Of a DNA stretch of 64,000 nt, positions 17,640-26,891 are shown one piece after another (position 1 is the stretch's first letter; every line of letters begins with the position of its first letter). The notes under the pieces were generated by a model that was not told where the DNA came from, did not search any database, and was given only the letters and a program-made list of their open reading frames with translations. The position numbers and the translations under genes are program-made. The DNA is from Stygiobacter sp041675645 (GTDB lineage Bacteria > Bacteroidota > Ignavibacteria > Ignavibacteriales > Melioribacteraceae), in contig JBAYTN010000008.1 in assembly GCA_041675645.1 (NCBI GenBank), positions 30,995-94,994 on the forward strand, given 5' to 3'.

Positions 17640-18185
17640 ATGGAAAAAGAAGAAAACTTAGGCGCTCCGGCAACCGAGCCTTCTGTTGGCAAAGAAAAAA
17701 AGGGATTCAATATTAAAATTCTACTGTTTGGTCTTCCGCTATTTATAATACAGTTAGTTGCGGTTTATTTCATTACAGCAAATTTTTTGTTGAATAAGAT
17801 GCATGCTAGCGAAGCTGGTGCAGATGGAACGGGTAAGAAAGATTCTACTGAAGTAGTTAAAGAAGAAAAGCCATCCGAGTTCGGCAAATTCATTCACGAG
17901 ATACAGGATCAAATAGTTAATCCGGTTGGCACTGATGGTAGAAGATTGGTAATGGTTTCTTTAGGCTTCGATGTACCTACAGAAGAAAATAAGAAAGAAC
18001 TTGAGGCTAAAGATGTATTGCTTAAGGATGCGGTTCTTTCTGTAATGAGCAGCAAAGACCTTACACAGCTAAGCAACATGGCATACAGAGATACTCTTAG
18101 AACAGAAATTACAAGTAGGTTACACAAAACAATGCCGGAAGTAAAGATCAACACTATTTATTTCAGTAAATATATAATACAGTAA
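17640..18185 (+). CDS. fliL: Flagellar stator-associated protein FliL
   Basis: A 181-residue single-pass inner membrane protein. A charged cytoplasmic N-terminus (1-26) is followed by a membrane helix at about 27-51 and a periplasmic FliL domain, with RRLVMVSLGFDVPTEENKKE near 101-120 and the terminal INTIYFSKYIIQ. FliL forms rings around MotAB stators and supports torque. It is the first gene of the fliL-flhG run and lies 2 bases before fliM. Confidence 0.9.
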   Translation: MEKEENLGAPATEPSVGKEKKGFNIKILLFGLPLFIIQLVAVYFITANFLLNKMHASEAGADGTGKKDSTEVVKEEKPSEFGKFIHEIQDQIVNPVGTDGRRLVMVSLGFDVPTEENKKELEAKDVLLKDAVLSVMSSKDLTQLSNMAYRDTLRTEITSRLHKTMPEVKINTIYFSKYIIQ

Positions 18186-18187
18186 CC

Positions 18188-19174
18188 ATGGCAGAGATAC
18201 TTTCGCAACAGGAAATAGATGCGCTTCTTAATAATATTAAGAGCGGATCGGAACAGAAGATAGAATCTTCTTCGGAGAAAGAAGCAATTCTTTTCGATTT
18301 CCGTTTACCCAACAGAATTTCGAAAAATCAACTTCGCGTTCTAAGAAGTATTTTTGAAAATTTTGCCGAGAGTTTCAGTTCGTTTCTTGTTACGAAACTT
18401 CAGTCCATAGTTAACATTAACGTTACTTCGGTTGATCAAATCTACTATTCGGAATATGTGCTTTCTGTTTCTAATCCGGCTTGTCTATTTACTTTTGATA
18501 TAAAAGATACCGACGTAAAAGGAATTCTCGAGTTAAACAACGATTTAGCGCTTTCGTTAGTCGATAAATTACTTGGCGGAAACGGGCTGGGTTCAAAGCA
18601 AAATAAAGTAATTACTCCGATTGAGCAAAAAGTGTTACGCGTTGTTGTTGAGCGCATTATGCAAGACTTAAAAAAGGGCTGGCAGACAATTGACAGCATG
18701 GATTTCGTTATTGAGCGTTTTGAACCGGATATAGACTTTGCTCAGATTACATCTCAAAGTGAATCTGTTTTATTAATTTCATTTGAGATTCTAATCGGTG
18801 AACAATCTTTTTTAATGAACATCTGTTTTGCAACTTTTGCATTCGATAACATTCTAGCAAGATTATCTTCTCAGAAGCTGTCGTCTGTCCGCGCAATTAA
18901 ACATTTTGGCCAAACCGCACGTGATGTTGTTTCTCATCATTTATCAAGAACAGCTTTGCCAATAAAAGTAGAGCTCGGCACTTCAAAACTTTCAGTCCGG
19001 GAATTGCTGGATATGCAGAATGGAGACATCATTCGCTTAGACACAAAAATTAGCGACGATCAAAAAGTTAGAACTGGAAATCAGATTTTGTTTTTAGGAC
19101 GTGTCGGTGTTTCAAACAACAAAAAAGCAATTAAAGTAACTAAGAAATTATTAGAAGAACATAAATCCTTTTGA
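18188..19174 (+). CDS. fliM: Flagellar motor switch protein FliM
   Basis: A 328-residue FliM. Residues 4-14 are the CheY-P-binding peptide ILSQQEIDALL. The middle domain (about 40-225) includes the FliG-contact region after SVDQIYYSEY, and the C-terminal SpoA-like domain (about 245-320) has PIKVELGTSKLSVRELLDMQ followed by NGDIIRLD. It forms the C-ring wall and receives the chemotaxis signal. It is 9 bases before fliN. Confidence 0.95.
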   Translation: MAEILSQQEIDALLNNIKSGSEQKIESSSEKEAILFDFRLPNRISKNQLRVLRSIFENFAESFSSFLVTKLQSIVNINVTSVDQIYYSEYVLSVSNPACLFTFDIKDTDVKGILELNNDLALSLVDKLLGGNGLGSKQNKVITPIEQKVLRVVVERIMQDLKKGWQTIDSMDFVIERFEPDIDFAQITSQSESVLLISFEILIGEQSFLMNICFATFAFDNILARLSSQKLSSVRAIKHFGQTARDVVSHHLSRTALPIKVELGTSKLSVRELLDMQNGDIIRLDTKISDDQKVRTGNQILFLGRVGVSNNKKAIKVTKKLLEEHKSF

Positions 19175-19183
19175 GGTTTTAAG

Positions 19184-19558
19184 ATGGAAAACAATGATTT
19201 AAATGAAATGAACGACAATGAATTAAATCAGAAAGCCGTTAGTGCAATGGCGCAGTTCGAAGAGTTTGACGATTCAACTCAAACCGGCGGCGTGTACAAC
19301 GATAAACTTCATTTCCTCAAAGATCTTCCAATGAATATTTATATAGAACTTGGAAGAACACAAATGCAGATTAAAGACATCTTAGAACTTGAGCGTGGAT
19401 ATGTAATTGAGCTTGATAAACTAGCAAGCGAGCCGGTAGATGTATTCGTAAACAATAAAAAAATTGCAGAGGGTGAAGTAGTAGTTATCGACAAACATTT
19501 TGGAATAAGAATCACAAATCTTGTAGATCCGGCAAATAGAGTAAAGGATATTTTATAA
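19184..19558 (+). CDS. fliN: Flagellar motor switch protein FliN
   Basis: A 124-residue short FliN with no CheC-type phosphatase extension. The SpoA domain occupies about 43-122, with the markers DLPMNIYIELGRTQMQIKDI, LERGYVIELDKLASEPVDVF, and VVIDKHFGIRIT. An acidic, Asn-rich tail of about 35 residues precedes it. It forms the base of the C ring and docks FliH-FliI. Its stop overlaps the fliO start (TAATG). Confidence 0.94.
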   Translation: MENNDLNEMNDNELNQKAVSAMAQFEEFDDSTQTGGVYNDKLHFLKDLPMNIYIELGRTQMQIKDILELERGYVIELDKLASEPVDVFVNNKKIAEGEVVVIDKHFGIRITNLVDPANRVKDIL

Positions 19559-19899
19559 TGTCATTTTTCGATATCGTCAAATCTATAATTCCGCTATTAG
19601 CCGTACTCGGGATGTTATACGGTGTACTTCTCTTAGTGAGAAAATATTCATTCTCTATGTCCGGCAAAAAAATTAAAAACCTTCACATCGATGTTGTTCA
19701 CAATCAGCTAATCCTTCCCAAAAAATATTTATCCCTTGTTAGAATTAAAGATAAGCTTCTCGTGTTGGGAATTAGTGAGAACAATATTTCGGTGCTTAAA
19801 GAATTTGATTATGCTGAGTTTTCCGATGGAGCCGAAAGCGATTCGGAATCCAAGGGCAACTTTGTAGAAATACTTAAACAGAATTTGGGCATGAAATGA
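19558..19899 (+). CDS. fliO: Flagellar export scaffold protein FliO
   Basis: A 113-residue protein with a single membrane helix at about 8-27 and a small soluble domain with HNQLILPKKYLSLVRIKDKL followed by LVLGISENNISVL, the FliO pattern. FliO helps assemble the FliP ring of the export gate. The position between fliN and fliP supports the call. It overlaps fliN by 1 base and fliP by 4 bases. Confidence 0.87.
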   Translation: MSFFDIVKSIIPLLAVLGMLYGVLLLVRKYSFSMSGKKIKNLHIDVVHNQLILPKKYLSLVRIKDKLLVLGISENNISVLKEFDYAEFSDGAESDSESKGNFVEILKQNLGMK

Positions 19900-20657
19900 G
19901 TAAGAAATTATTAGCCATAGTATTATTGTTATTACTAGTGCTAACTGTTCAAACTCAAGCACAGCAAGCACAACAGACAATTCCTTTTCCTAAAATTAAC
20001 TTAGATGTAGGCACAGCAAAAGATGGCGGGGATGTTTCCGTAACTCTCCAAATTCTTTTGATGATGACAATTCTTTCTTTAGCTCCTTCAATTGTGATAA
20101 TGACTACATCATATTTGCGAATCATAATTGTGTTTCATTTTTTGAAGAGCGCCCTGGGTACGCAGCAGATGCCGCCGTCTCAGCTCCTGGCTGGAGTGGC
20201 GCTCTTCGTTACATTCTTTATTATGGCGCCAACTTGGAATAAGGTAAACGACGAAGCATTAAAACCATTGATGGATAATAAACTTACAACAAGCCAAGCT
20301 TACGATAAGGGCATTGAACCGATCCGTCAGTTTATGTTTAAAAATGTTCGCGAAGAAGATTTAGAGTTATTTATTGGCCTTTCTCAACAAGCAAGGCCTG
20401 CAACAAGAAATGATGTTGCTACATATATTTTAATACCTGCATTCGTATTAAGCGAAATGCGCGCTGGTTTTATTATGGGTTTCTTCCTTTTCATCCCGTT
20501 CATAATGGTTGATATGATAATCTCTAGTATCCTAATGTCTATGGGTATGATGATGATGCCTCCAATGATGATTTCCCTTCCATTTAAAATATTGCTATTC
20601 ATTCTAGTAGATGGCTGGAATTTGATTGTATCCTCTCTTGTAAGGAGTTTTCACTGA
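19896..20657 (+). CDS. fliP: Flagellar export gate protein FliP
   Basis: A 253-residue FliP. A cleavable-looking signal peptide (1-22, ending QTQAQ) is followed by a first membrane helix with LMMTILSLAPSIVIMTTSYL, the family marker RIIIVFHFLKSALGTQQMPP, and C-terminal helices ending MMMMPPMMISLPFKILLFIL near 222-241. Five FliP with FliQ and FliR form the membrane pore of the type III gate. It overlaps fliO by 4 bases and fliQ by 1. Confidence 0.96.
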   Translation: MSKKLLAIVLLLLLVLTVQTQAQQAQQTIPFPKINLDVGTAKDGGDVSVTLQILLMMTILSLAPSIVIMTTSYLRIIIVFHFLKSALGTQQMPPSQLLAGVALFVTFFIMAPTWNKVNDEALKPLMDNKLTTSQAYDKGIEPIRQFMFKNVREEDLELFIGLSQQARPATRNDVATYILIPAFVLSEMRAGFIMGFFLFIPFIMVDMIISSILMSMGMMMMPPMMISLPFKILLFILVDGWNLIVSSLVRSFH

Positions 20658-20923
20658 TGACTGAAGAAATTATTATAGAAGTTCTAAAGGATGTTTTCTT
20701 AACAACATTTATTATTCTGCTGCCGATACTTGGTGTTTCTCTTATTGTGGGCGTGTTTATTTCAATTTTTCAAGCCGCTACATCCATTCAAGAAATGACG
20801 TTGACTTTTGTCCCCAAACTTGTTGCTACTGTTGCTGTAATAATATTCTTACTGCCGTGGATTATTGACAAAATGGTTACAATAACAATACGCATGTTTA
20901 CAATGTTTCAGAGTGTATTGTAA
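20657..20923 (+). CDS. fliQ: Flagellar export gate protein FliQ
   Basis: An 88-residue protein with two membrane helices (about 14-36 and 50-75) and the FliQ marker IQEMTLTFVPKLVA. Normal FliQ length. It wraps the FliP-FliR pore on the outside of the helical gate. It overlaps fliP and fliR by 1 base each, so the three gate subunits are probably translationally coupled. Confidence 0.95.
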   Translation: MTEEIIIEVLKDVFLTTFIILLPILGVSLIVGVFISIFQAATSIQEMTLTFVPKLVATVAVIIFLLPWIIDKMVTITIRMFTMFQSVL

Positions 20924-21699
20924 TGAAAGAAATTTTAATTGGGGATTTCATAATTGTTATGCTCATGTTTTTACGGATTCTTTCGATGATGATTGCCGCC
21001 CCGGTTCTTGGTCATACTTCGATTCCAACTATTGCAAAAATCTTTATCGCATTTATTGTTGCATATATGACTTTCTTAACGATTGATCAAAGCAAAATTG
21101 TTATTGATATTAATCTCGTTTCAATATTTATGGATGCAATTAAAGAAATTCTTACCGGTACTATTATTGGCACTGTGTTAAATTTTATTTTCTATGGAAT
21201 TTCTTATGCCGGTCACATGATAGGCTTTGATATGGGCTTATCGATGTCGGAAGTTTTGGATCCTACTCAAGGGTTAAGCAATAACGTTGTTGGCGAAGTA
21301 ATCTTCTACGGAGCCATGATGGTTTTTTTAGTTATTAACGGGCATCATTATTTAATAGGCGCAACAGTCGCTTCCTTTAAAATTGTTCCGGTAGCCAAAT
21401 ATGTAATAACGGAACCATTCATTGACTTGATCATTAAATATTCATTTGCAGTATTTACAATTGCAATGAAGATAGCGGCTCCAATAGTTGTTTCATTTTT
21501 ACTAATACATATAGCGGAAGGAATTATTGCGAGAGTAATTCCTCAGATACAAATAATGTATGTAACACAGCCGTTAAAAATTGGATTGGGATTTGTTTTC
21601 TTGTCGGTCCTAGTTCCTCTTTATATATATGTAATTAAAGGATTATTAAGCGGGTACGAAAACCAGCTTACACAAATGTTAAATGCGATGAGTGCTTAG
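20923..21699 (+). CDS. fliR: Flagellar export gate protein FliR
   Basis: A 258-residue multi-pass protein with about six hydrophobic helices. FliR markers include FLRILSMMIAAPVLGHTSIP near the N-terminus and the segment AGHMIGFDMGLSMSEVLDPT near 95-114, and the C-terminal pair of helices ends in LLSGYENQL. It completes the FliP5-FliQ4-FliR1 gate and contacts FlhB, coded 1 base downstream. Confidence 0.95.
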   Translation: MKEILIGDFIIVMLMFLRILSMMIAAPVLGHTSIPTIAKIFIAFIVAYMTFLTIDQSKIVIDINLVSIFMDAIKEILTGTIIGTVLNFIFYGISYAGHMIGFDMGLSMSEVLDPTQGLSNNVVGEVIFYGAMMVFLVINGHHYLIGATVASFKIVPVAKYVITEPFIDLIIKYSFAVFTIAMKIAAPIVVSFLLIHIAEGIIARVIPQIQIMYVTQPLKIGLGFVFLSVLVPLYIYVIKGLLSGYENQLTQMLNAMSA

Positions 21700-21700
21700 T

Positions 21701-22783
21701 ATGGCCGATGACGGAACCGATAAAACCGAAGAACCGACCTCGAAGAAACTGAGCGATGCCAGAGACGAAGGTCGGGTTGCCAAAAGTGTGGAAATCAACT
21801 CCTTAGCTGTTTTTGCTTCCGGGTTGATTATGCTTTTTATAACTAAAAATTCGCTAGGCGAGAATTTTTCCGAGTTTACGATTGATCTGTTTTCTTCATT
21901 AGATACGCTCGATTTAAGCAAAACAATGCTGCAAACATATTTTATTAAGTGGGCATTGTTTTTCTTTTCGATGACCGCCCCAGTTATTCTTGTAATAATG
22001 GTTGTCTCTCTTATAAGCAACATTGCACAGGTTGGCTTCAAATTTTCCAGCAAAGTATTTAAGCCTAAACTTAGCCGTTTCAATGTATTTGCCAATGCAA
22101 AAAATATGTTGTTTTCATCCCGTTCATTTGTAGAAGTTCTCAAATCGGTTATGAAGCTGGTAATTATTGCTGTATTCACTTACTCTATTTTATCCAAACT
22201 TGTTGAGGATTCTTTTCAACTAGCCGACTTGACTGTTGAAGATACTGTCGCGTTTATGGTAGATGCTTCCTTTTCTCTTATTTGGAAGATAGCATTATTC
22301 TACGCCCTTATTGCCGGAGCCGATTTTGTTTTCCAGCGTATGAAGTTTAAAAAAGAAATGATGATGACAAAGCAAGAAATTAAAGATGAGCATAAACAAG
22401 CAGATGGCGATCCGGAAATAAAGCAAAGAATTCGTAAGCAGATGTTTAAAATGGCATTTAAAAGGATGATGAAAGATGTGCCAAGTGCCGATGTGGTTAT
22501 TACAAATCCTACTCACTTTGCTGTTGCTGTTAAGTACGAGATGAGTAAAGACGGTGCGCCAAAAGTAGTTGCAAAAGGTATGGATGAATTAGCACAGAAA
22601 ATCAAAAAAATTGCAGCCGAAAATAATGTTCCTTTGCATGAAGATGTACAACTAGCACGCGCGTTATATAAAAGTTGCGAAATTGGAGATGAAATTCCGG
22701 CTAAACTATTTAAAGCCGTCGCTCAAATTCTGGCATACATCTATCAAATGAAAAATTTGAAGAAAAGAAGAAGTATAGTATAG
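21701..22783 (+). CDS. flhB: Flagellar export specificity switch FlhB
   Basis: 360 residues from the ATG at 21701; an in-frame GTG at 21692 overlaps fliR but the ATG gives the usual MADD start and leads into KTEEPTSKKLSDARDEGRVA, the family N-terminus. Four membrane helices follow. The cytoplasmic domain has the self-cleaving motif N269-P270-T271-H272, at the same numbering as the enteric protein. Cleavage lets FliK flip the gate from hook to filament substrates. FlhA starts 2 bases later. Confidence 0.95.
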   Translation: MADDGTDKTEEPTSKKLSDARDEGRVAKSVEINSLAVFASGLIMLFITKNSLGENFSEFTIDLFSSLDTLDLSKTMLQTYFIKWALFFFSMTAPVILVIMVVSLISNIAQVGFKFSSKVFKPKLSRFNVFANAKNMLFSSRSFVEVLKSVMKLVIIAVFTYSILSKLVEDSFQLADLTVEDTVAFMVDASFSLIWKIALFYALIAGADFVFQRMKFKKEMMMTKQEIKDEHKQADGDPEIKQRIRKQMFKMAFKRMMKDVPSADVVITNPTHFAVAVKYEMSKDGAPKVVAKGMDELAQKIKKIAAENNVPLHEDVQLARALYKSCEIGDEIPAKLFKAVAQILAYIYQMKNLKKRRSIV

Positions 22784-22785
22784 TG

Positions 22786-24840
22786 ATGAATAGCATTGGA
22801 AAAAATAGCGACATAATTCTAGCGTTTGGTTTAATCCTAATGTTGGGATTAATGCTAATCCCGCTTCCGGCTGGAATTTTAGACTTCTTACTGGCGCTTA
22901 ACATTACGCTTTCTGTTTTGGTAATGATTGTTTCTCTTTACATTACTTCTCCATTAGACATTTCCATTTTCCCGGGATTGCTGCTGGTGCTAACGCTGTT
23001 TCGTCTCGGATTAAATATCAGTTCAACACGTTTAATTTTGATTGAAGGTTACGCTGGAAAGGTTATTGAATCATTCGGTACTTTCGTAGTTGGTGGAAAT
23101 TATGTAGTAGGATTTATTGTATTTATCATATTAGTCGTTATTCAATTTATTGTTATCGTAAAAGGTTCGGGAAGAATTTCTGAAGTAGCGGCACGTTTTA
23201 CTTTGGATGCTATGCCCGGTAAACAGATGGCTATTGATGCCGACCTAAACACGGGCTTGATTACAGAAGCTGATGCTAGAAAGAGAAGAGAAACAATTTC
23301 TCGCGAAGCTGAATTTTACGGAGCTATGGATGGAGCTAGCAAGTTTGTAAAAGGAGATGCCGTTGCCGGTTTAATCATTGCGGGTGTAAATATTATTGGC
23401 GGATTCATTATAGGTATAGCTCAAAGGGGAATGAGTTTTGTTGATGCTATTCAAAGTTATACAATATTAACAATTGGTGATGGTCTTGTTTCTCAGATTC
23501 CGGCGTTAATTATTTCTACTGCAGCCGGTTTAGTTGTAACAAGAAGTGCAAGCGGAAGTTCGCTGGATTTTCAAATGAAAACACAATTGTTTTCAAATCC
23601 ACGCGTACTTGGAACAGCTTCCGGTGCTTCGTTTATGTTTGCTTTAATTCCCGGTATGCCAACAATTCCATTTATTTTCTTAAGCATCGTTATGGGAACG
23701 GTTTCTTACGTTACTAAGAAAAATAAATTAAATGCTGCTCCGATAATTGAATCTGCCGAAACATCATCACCGGAACCGATTACAGAAGAAAAAGTTGAGC
23801 AGTACTTGCAAGTTGATCCTATCGAAGTGGAAATTGGGTATGGACTAATCAGTTTAGTAGATGAAAAACAAGGGGGAAATCTCTTTCAAAAAATTTCTTC
23901 AACCAGAAAATTAATTGCATTGGACTATGGTGTTCTAATTCCTCCAGTTCGTGTCCGCGATAATCTTCAGCTTTCACCAAACGAATACATTATTAAAATT
24001 AAAGGCAACATTGTTTCCAGTTTTGAAGTTTATCCGGATAGAATGCTGGCAATGAACCCCGGAACTTCGAGCGAAACTATAAACGGATTACCTACAACCG
24101 ATCCGGCTTTTGGTTTGCCTAGCCTTTGGATTGCCCCAGCTGAAAAAGAAAAAGCAGACATGTTGGGTTACACGGTAGTAGATTGTATCTCTGTTATTAC
24201 AACTCATTTGCAAGAAGTCTTGAAGAGAAATTTTGAAAAAATCTTAACCCGTCAGGATGTTAAACAATTGCTAGAGAATATAAAGAAAGAATATCCGGCT
24301 GTAGTAGAAGAAATAAATCCGGATGTGCTAAACCTAGGAACAATCCAAAAAATTCTGCAAAACCTTCTTAAAGAAAATATTCCAATTAAGGATTTTGTTC
24401 AGATTTTAGAAGCGTTAATCGACTACTCAAAAACAACAAAGAATGTTGATGTACTTACCGAGTATGTACGCCATACAATTGGTGAGACAATCGCAAATAT
24501 TTATAAAGATCATAACGGTATAATTCATGCAGCAGCTTTGAGCGAAGTGCTTGAAGGTGCGATTACGAAATCTTTACAAGCACAGAAGGATAACATTGTA
24601 ACACTTGGTTTGCCTCCAGCAATACTTCGCGAATTGAATACACAACTTAGGGCAACATCGGAAAAATTTAATTCCATGGGCTATCCTTCAATATTAATTA
24701 CATCTGCAACGATTCGACCATATTTTTATAGATTAATAAACAGCAGTTTCCCGGAGTGGTCAATTCTTTCATATTCGGAACTTCCGGCTAATGTTGAACT
24801 TGAGTTTATAGGAAAGATTGAGGTTTCTAATGCAAATTAA
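22786..24840 (+). CDS. flhA: Flagellar export gate protein FlhA
   Basis: 684 residues from the ATG at 22786 (a GTG at 22783 overlaps the flhB stop). The N-terminal half has about eight membrane helices and the conserved cytoplasmic loop with RFTLDAMPGKQMAIDADLN followed by EADARKRR. The C-terminal half (about 345-684) is the soluble nonameric ring domain that docks late chaperone-substrate complexes, including VIPPVRVRDN-like LIPPVRVRDNLQLSPNEYII. The gene overlaps flhF by 11 bases. Confidence 0.96.
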   Translation: MNSIGKNSDIILAFGLILMLGLMLIPLPAGILDFLLALNITLSVLVMIVSLYITSPLDISIFPGLLLVLTLFRLGLNISSTRLILIEGYAGKVIESFGTFVVGGNYVVGFIVFIILVVIQFIVIVKGSGRISEVAARFTLDAMPGKQMAIDADLNTGLITEADARKRRETISREAEFYGAMDGASKFVKGDAVAGLIIAGVNIIGGFIIGIAQRGMSFVDAIQSYTILTIGDGLVSQIPALIISTAAGLVVTRSASGSSLDFQMKTQLFSNPRVLGTASGASFMFALIPGMPTIPFIFLSIVMGTVSYVTKKNKLNAAPIIESAETSSPEPITEEKVEQYLQVDPIEVEIGYGLISLVDEKQGGNLFQKISSTRKLIALDYGVLIPPVRVRDNLQLSPNEYIIKIKGNIVSSFEVYPDRMLAMNPGTSSETINGLPTTDPAFGLPSLWIAPAEKEKADMLGYTVVDCISVITTHLQEVLKRNFEKILTRQDVKQLLENIKKEYPAVVEEINPDVLNLGTIQKILQNLLKENIPIKDFVQILEALIDYSKTTKNVDVLTEYVRHTIGETIANIYKDHNGIIHAAALSEVLEGAITKSLQAQKDNIVTLGLPPAILRELNTQLRATSEKFNSMGYPSILITSATIRPYFYRLINSSFPEWSILSYSELPANVELEFIGKIEVSNAN

Positions 24841-25945
24841 AAAATATGTAGCTGCATCTCTTAAAGAAGCTACTCAGCAAATGAAAAATGAGTTAGGTGG
24901 AGAAGCATTAATTCTCGGCACGCGAGTAATTGAAAATGATAAACGTTACGGCATGAAAAAGATGTACGAAATTACTGCCGGTATAGATCAGCCGGTTCAA
25001 GCTAAACCATCGCGAGCATCACGAGAAGAATTTGATAGTATAGATAATTTTCAAGCTGAACTTGAAAAATTGACGAGAAAGATTAACCCAAGAACTGAAA
25101 CAAAAACTGTAGCTGATGAGAGAAAAGCTAAAGCTGAAAAAGCAGCTCCTAGCAGACAATTTGAAAAAGAAATTGAAGAAATTGCATATACACTTGAACA
25201 ACGCGAAGTTTCAAAGGCAATCATTAAATCTATTACAAAACATTTAAGAGATTCTGCCAGCTTTATAGAAGATGCAAATTTGGATAACTATTTGCTTTCT
25301 ACTTTAGCGTCAATGATTCCAACAACTACATTTAAGGTAAACAAAAGCAAAACCGCTAAAATTGCGCTTGTTGGTCCAACCGGTGTTGGTAAAACAACTT
25401 GCATTGCAAAGCTGGCTGTTATCTCAAAAATTATTCACAAGTTGAAAGTTGGATTAATTTCTATTGATACTTACCGACTTGGTGCCATTGATCAGCTAAG
25501 AATATTTTCTGAGATAAGCGATATTGAAATGGCTGTTGCTTACGAGGCAGAGGAGATTCCTAAACTTGTGAAAAAGTTTAAGGGAAAAGATTTGATCTTT
25601 ATTGATACGGTTGGCAGAAGCCAGAAAGCAAAAGAAAATCTGGAAGAAATTAGAAAGTATCTTGATGCAGCTCAAGTAGATGAAACAATTTTGGTAGCCA
25701 ATGCAACAAGTTCAACACGTACGTTGAATGATGTTGCGGAGAAATTTAAGCCGTTAAAATATACTTCCGTAATTTTCTCTAAGATTGATGAAGCCGTTGC
25801 TTACGGCAACATTATGAATTTGGCTGTTACTCACAATACACCGGTAATGTTTTTAACAAACGGACAGGTAATTCCGGACGATATTCTTTCTGTAAATCCG
25901 GCATTTCTTGCTAACTTAGTTTACAGCGGCAAACTTTACAAATGA
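24830..25945 (+). CDS. flhF: SRP-type GTPase FlhF
   Basis: 371 residues from the ATG at 24830; an upstream in-frame TTG at 24818 is less likely because FlhF proteins begin with MQIKKYVA-like sequence. The N-terminal 90 residues are a basic, variable B domain after the opening EATQQMKNELGGEALILGTR. The NG GTPase part has the P loop GPTGVGKTTC near 182-191, the DTYRLGAIDQL box, DTVGR and SKID. FlhF sets where and how many flagella form, together with FlhG. Confidence 0.94.
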   Translation: MQIKKYVAASLKEATQQMKNELGGEALILGTRVIENDKRYGMKKMYEITAGIDQPVQAKPSRASREEFDSIDNFQAELEKLTRKINPRTETKTVADERKAKAEKAAPSRQFEKEIEEIAYTLEQREVSKAIIKSITKHLRDSASFIEDANLDNYLLSTLASMIPTTTFKVNKSKTAKIALVGPTGVGKTTCIAKLAVISKIIHKLKVGLISIDTYRLGAIDQLRIFSEISDIEMAVAYEAEEIPKLVKKFKGKDLIFIDTVGRSQKAKENLEEIRKYLDAAQVDETILVANATSSTRTLNDVAEKFKPLKYTSVIFSKIDEAVAYGNIMNLAVTHNTPVMFLTNGQVIPDDILSVNPAFLANLVYSGKLYK

Positions 25946-26784
25946 ATGGACAGGCGTCACGGCTTATACAGCTTAGGGAGCTTGAAGAAAAGGGTAAACG
26001 GTTTTCTGCTTCCAAGATTGTTTCCATCTGTTCCGGAAAAGGAGGAACAGGCAAGACTTTCTTTGCCGCTAACTTTGCCTTCACACTTTCCCGCTTAGAC
26101 AAAAAAGTTTTACTTGTAGATCTTGATCTGAACTTTTCCAATCTCAACATTCTGCTTAACCAAACAACTCAAGATGTAATTTCGGAATTTTTCGAGCAGA
26201 AAAAATCTTTGAAGGAAATAGTTTCCGGCTACAATAAAAATCTCGATCTTATTTATGGCGATTCCGGCAGGCAAGATTACCCGCGTGTAAGTAAAGAGGT
26301 GCTGGATTACTTATTCATTTCCCTCAACAGAATAGCCGATGATTACGATTTTATAATTCTAGATTCTTCCGCCGGCGCGGTCGATTTAACTCTCTATCAA
26401 TTAATTCGCTCGGACTATACAATAATTGTAACTTCACCGGAACCAACTGCAGTTATGGATGCTTATGTAATTGTAAAGTTGCTAAACTCGGAGAGCTATT
26501 CGGGCGAAAAACTGGTAGTTGTTAATAAGTGCGTTGATGAAGATGACGCACAAACTACGTTTGCAAATCTGGCAGTTGCATCAAAACACTTCCTTGGCGA
26601 AGAAACACATCTTATCGGTTCTATCAGTTTTGATTCGGCAGTTCATAAATCCATAGTGCATCAAGAACTGCTCACTGAAAGCAGTAACGAAAGCCAGCCT
26701 TCAATAGAAATCAATTCCATCTCAAAGAAATTCCTTACTATCGCTCAAGTGGCTAATAATAACCATAGCCGACAGATTATCTAA
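25942..26784 (+). CDS. flhG: MinD-like ATPase FlhG (FleN)
   Basis: A 280-residue MinD/ParA-type ATPase with the deviant Walker A GKGGTGKT at 32-39, the switch box VDLDLNFSNLN and the DSSAGAVDLT motif. The N-terminus NGQASRLIQLRE resembles the DQAxxLR motif through which FlhG stimulates FlhF GTPase, with Gly in place of the Asp. A C-terminal helix could bind membrane. It limits flagellar number. It overlaps flhF by 4 bases and is the last gene before a 107-base gap. Confidence 0.93.
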   Translation: MNGQASRLIQLRELEEKGKRFSASKIVSICSGKGGTGKTFFAANFAFTLSRLDKKVLLVDLDLNFSNLNILLNQTTQDVISEFFEQKKSLKEIVSGYNKNLDLIYGDSGRQDYPRVSKEVLDYLFISLNRIADDYDFIILDSSAGAVDLTLYQLIRSDYTIIVTSPEPTAVMDAYVIVKLLNSESYSGEKLVVVNKCVDEDDAQTTFANLAVASKHFLGEETHLIGSISFDSAVHKSIVHQELLTESSNESQPSIEINSISKKFLTIAQVANNNHSRQII

Positions 26785-26847
26785 CCCGAAAACCCAAAAA
26801 TTCATCGTTTTTCAGCGTTTTTTGCACTAATTAGCTCCATGTACCAG

Positions 26848-26863
26848 TGGTATACGGTTTGCA
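26848..26863 (+). promoter_or_regulatory. Sigma54 promoter of the fliA operon
   Basis: TGGTATACGGTTTGCA contains GG and GC at the exact sigma54 spacing of ten bases, with the -12 TTGC box complete and followed by A; only one base of the -24 core differs (T for C). It lies 29 bases before the first small gene of the fliA operon. It would place fliA under sigma54 and an enhancer-binding activator not present in the window. Confidence 0.65.
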
Positions 26864-26891
26864 ATTCCAATAGAAAAAAGCAAAGGAAGCG

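Noticed and set aside
26785..26847. Terminator after flhG
   Set aside because: The region has runs of A and T but no stable GC stem before the T runs.
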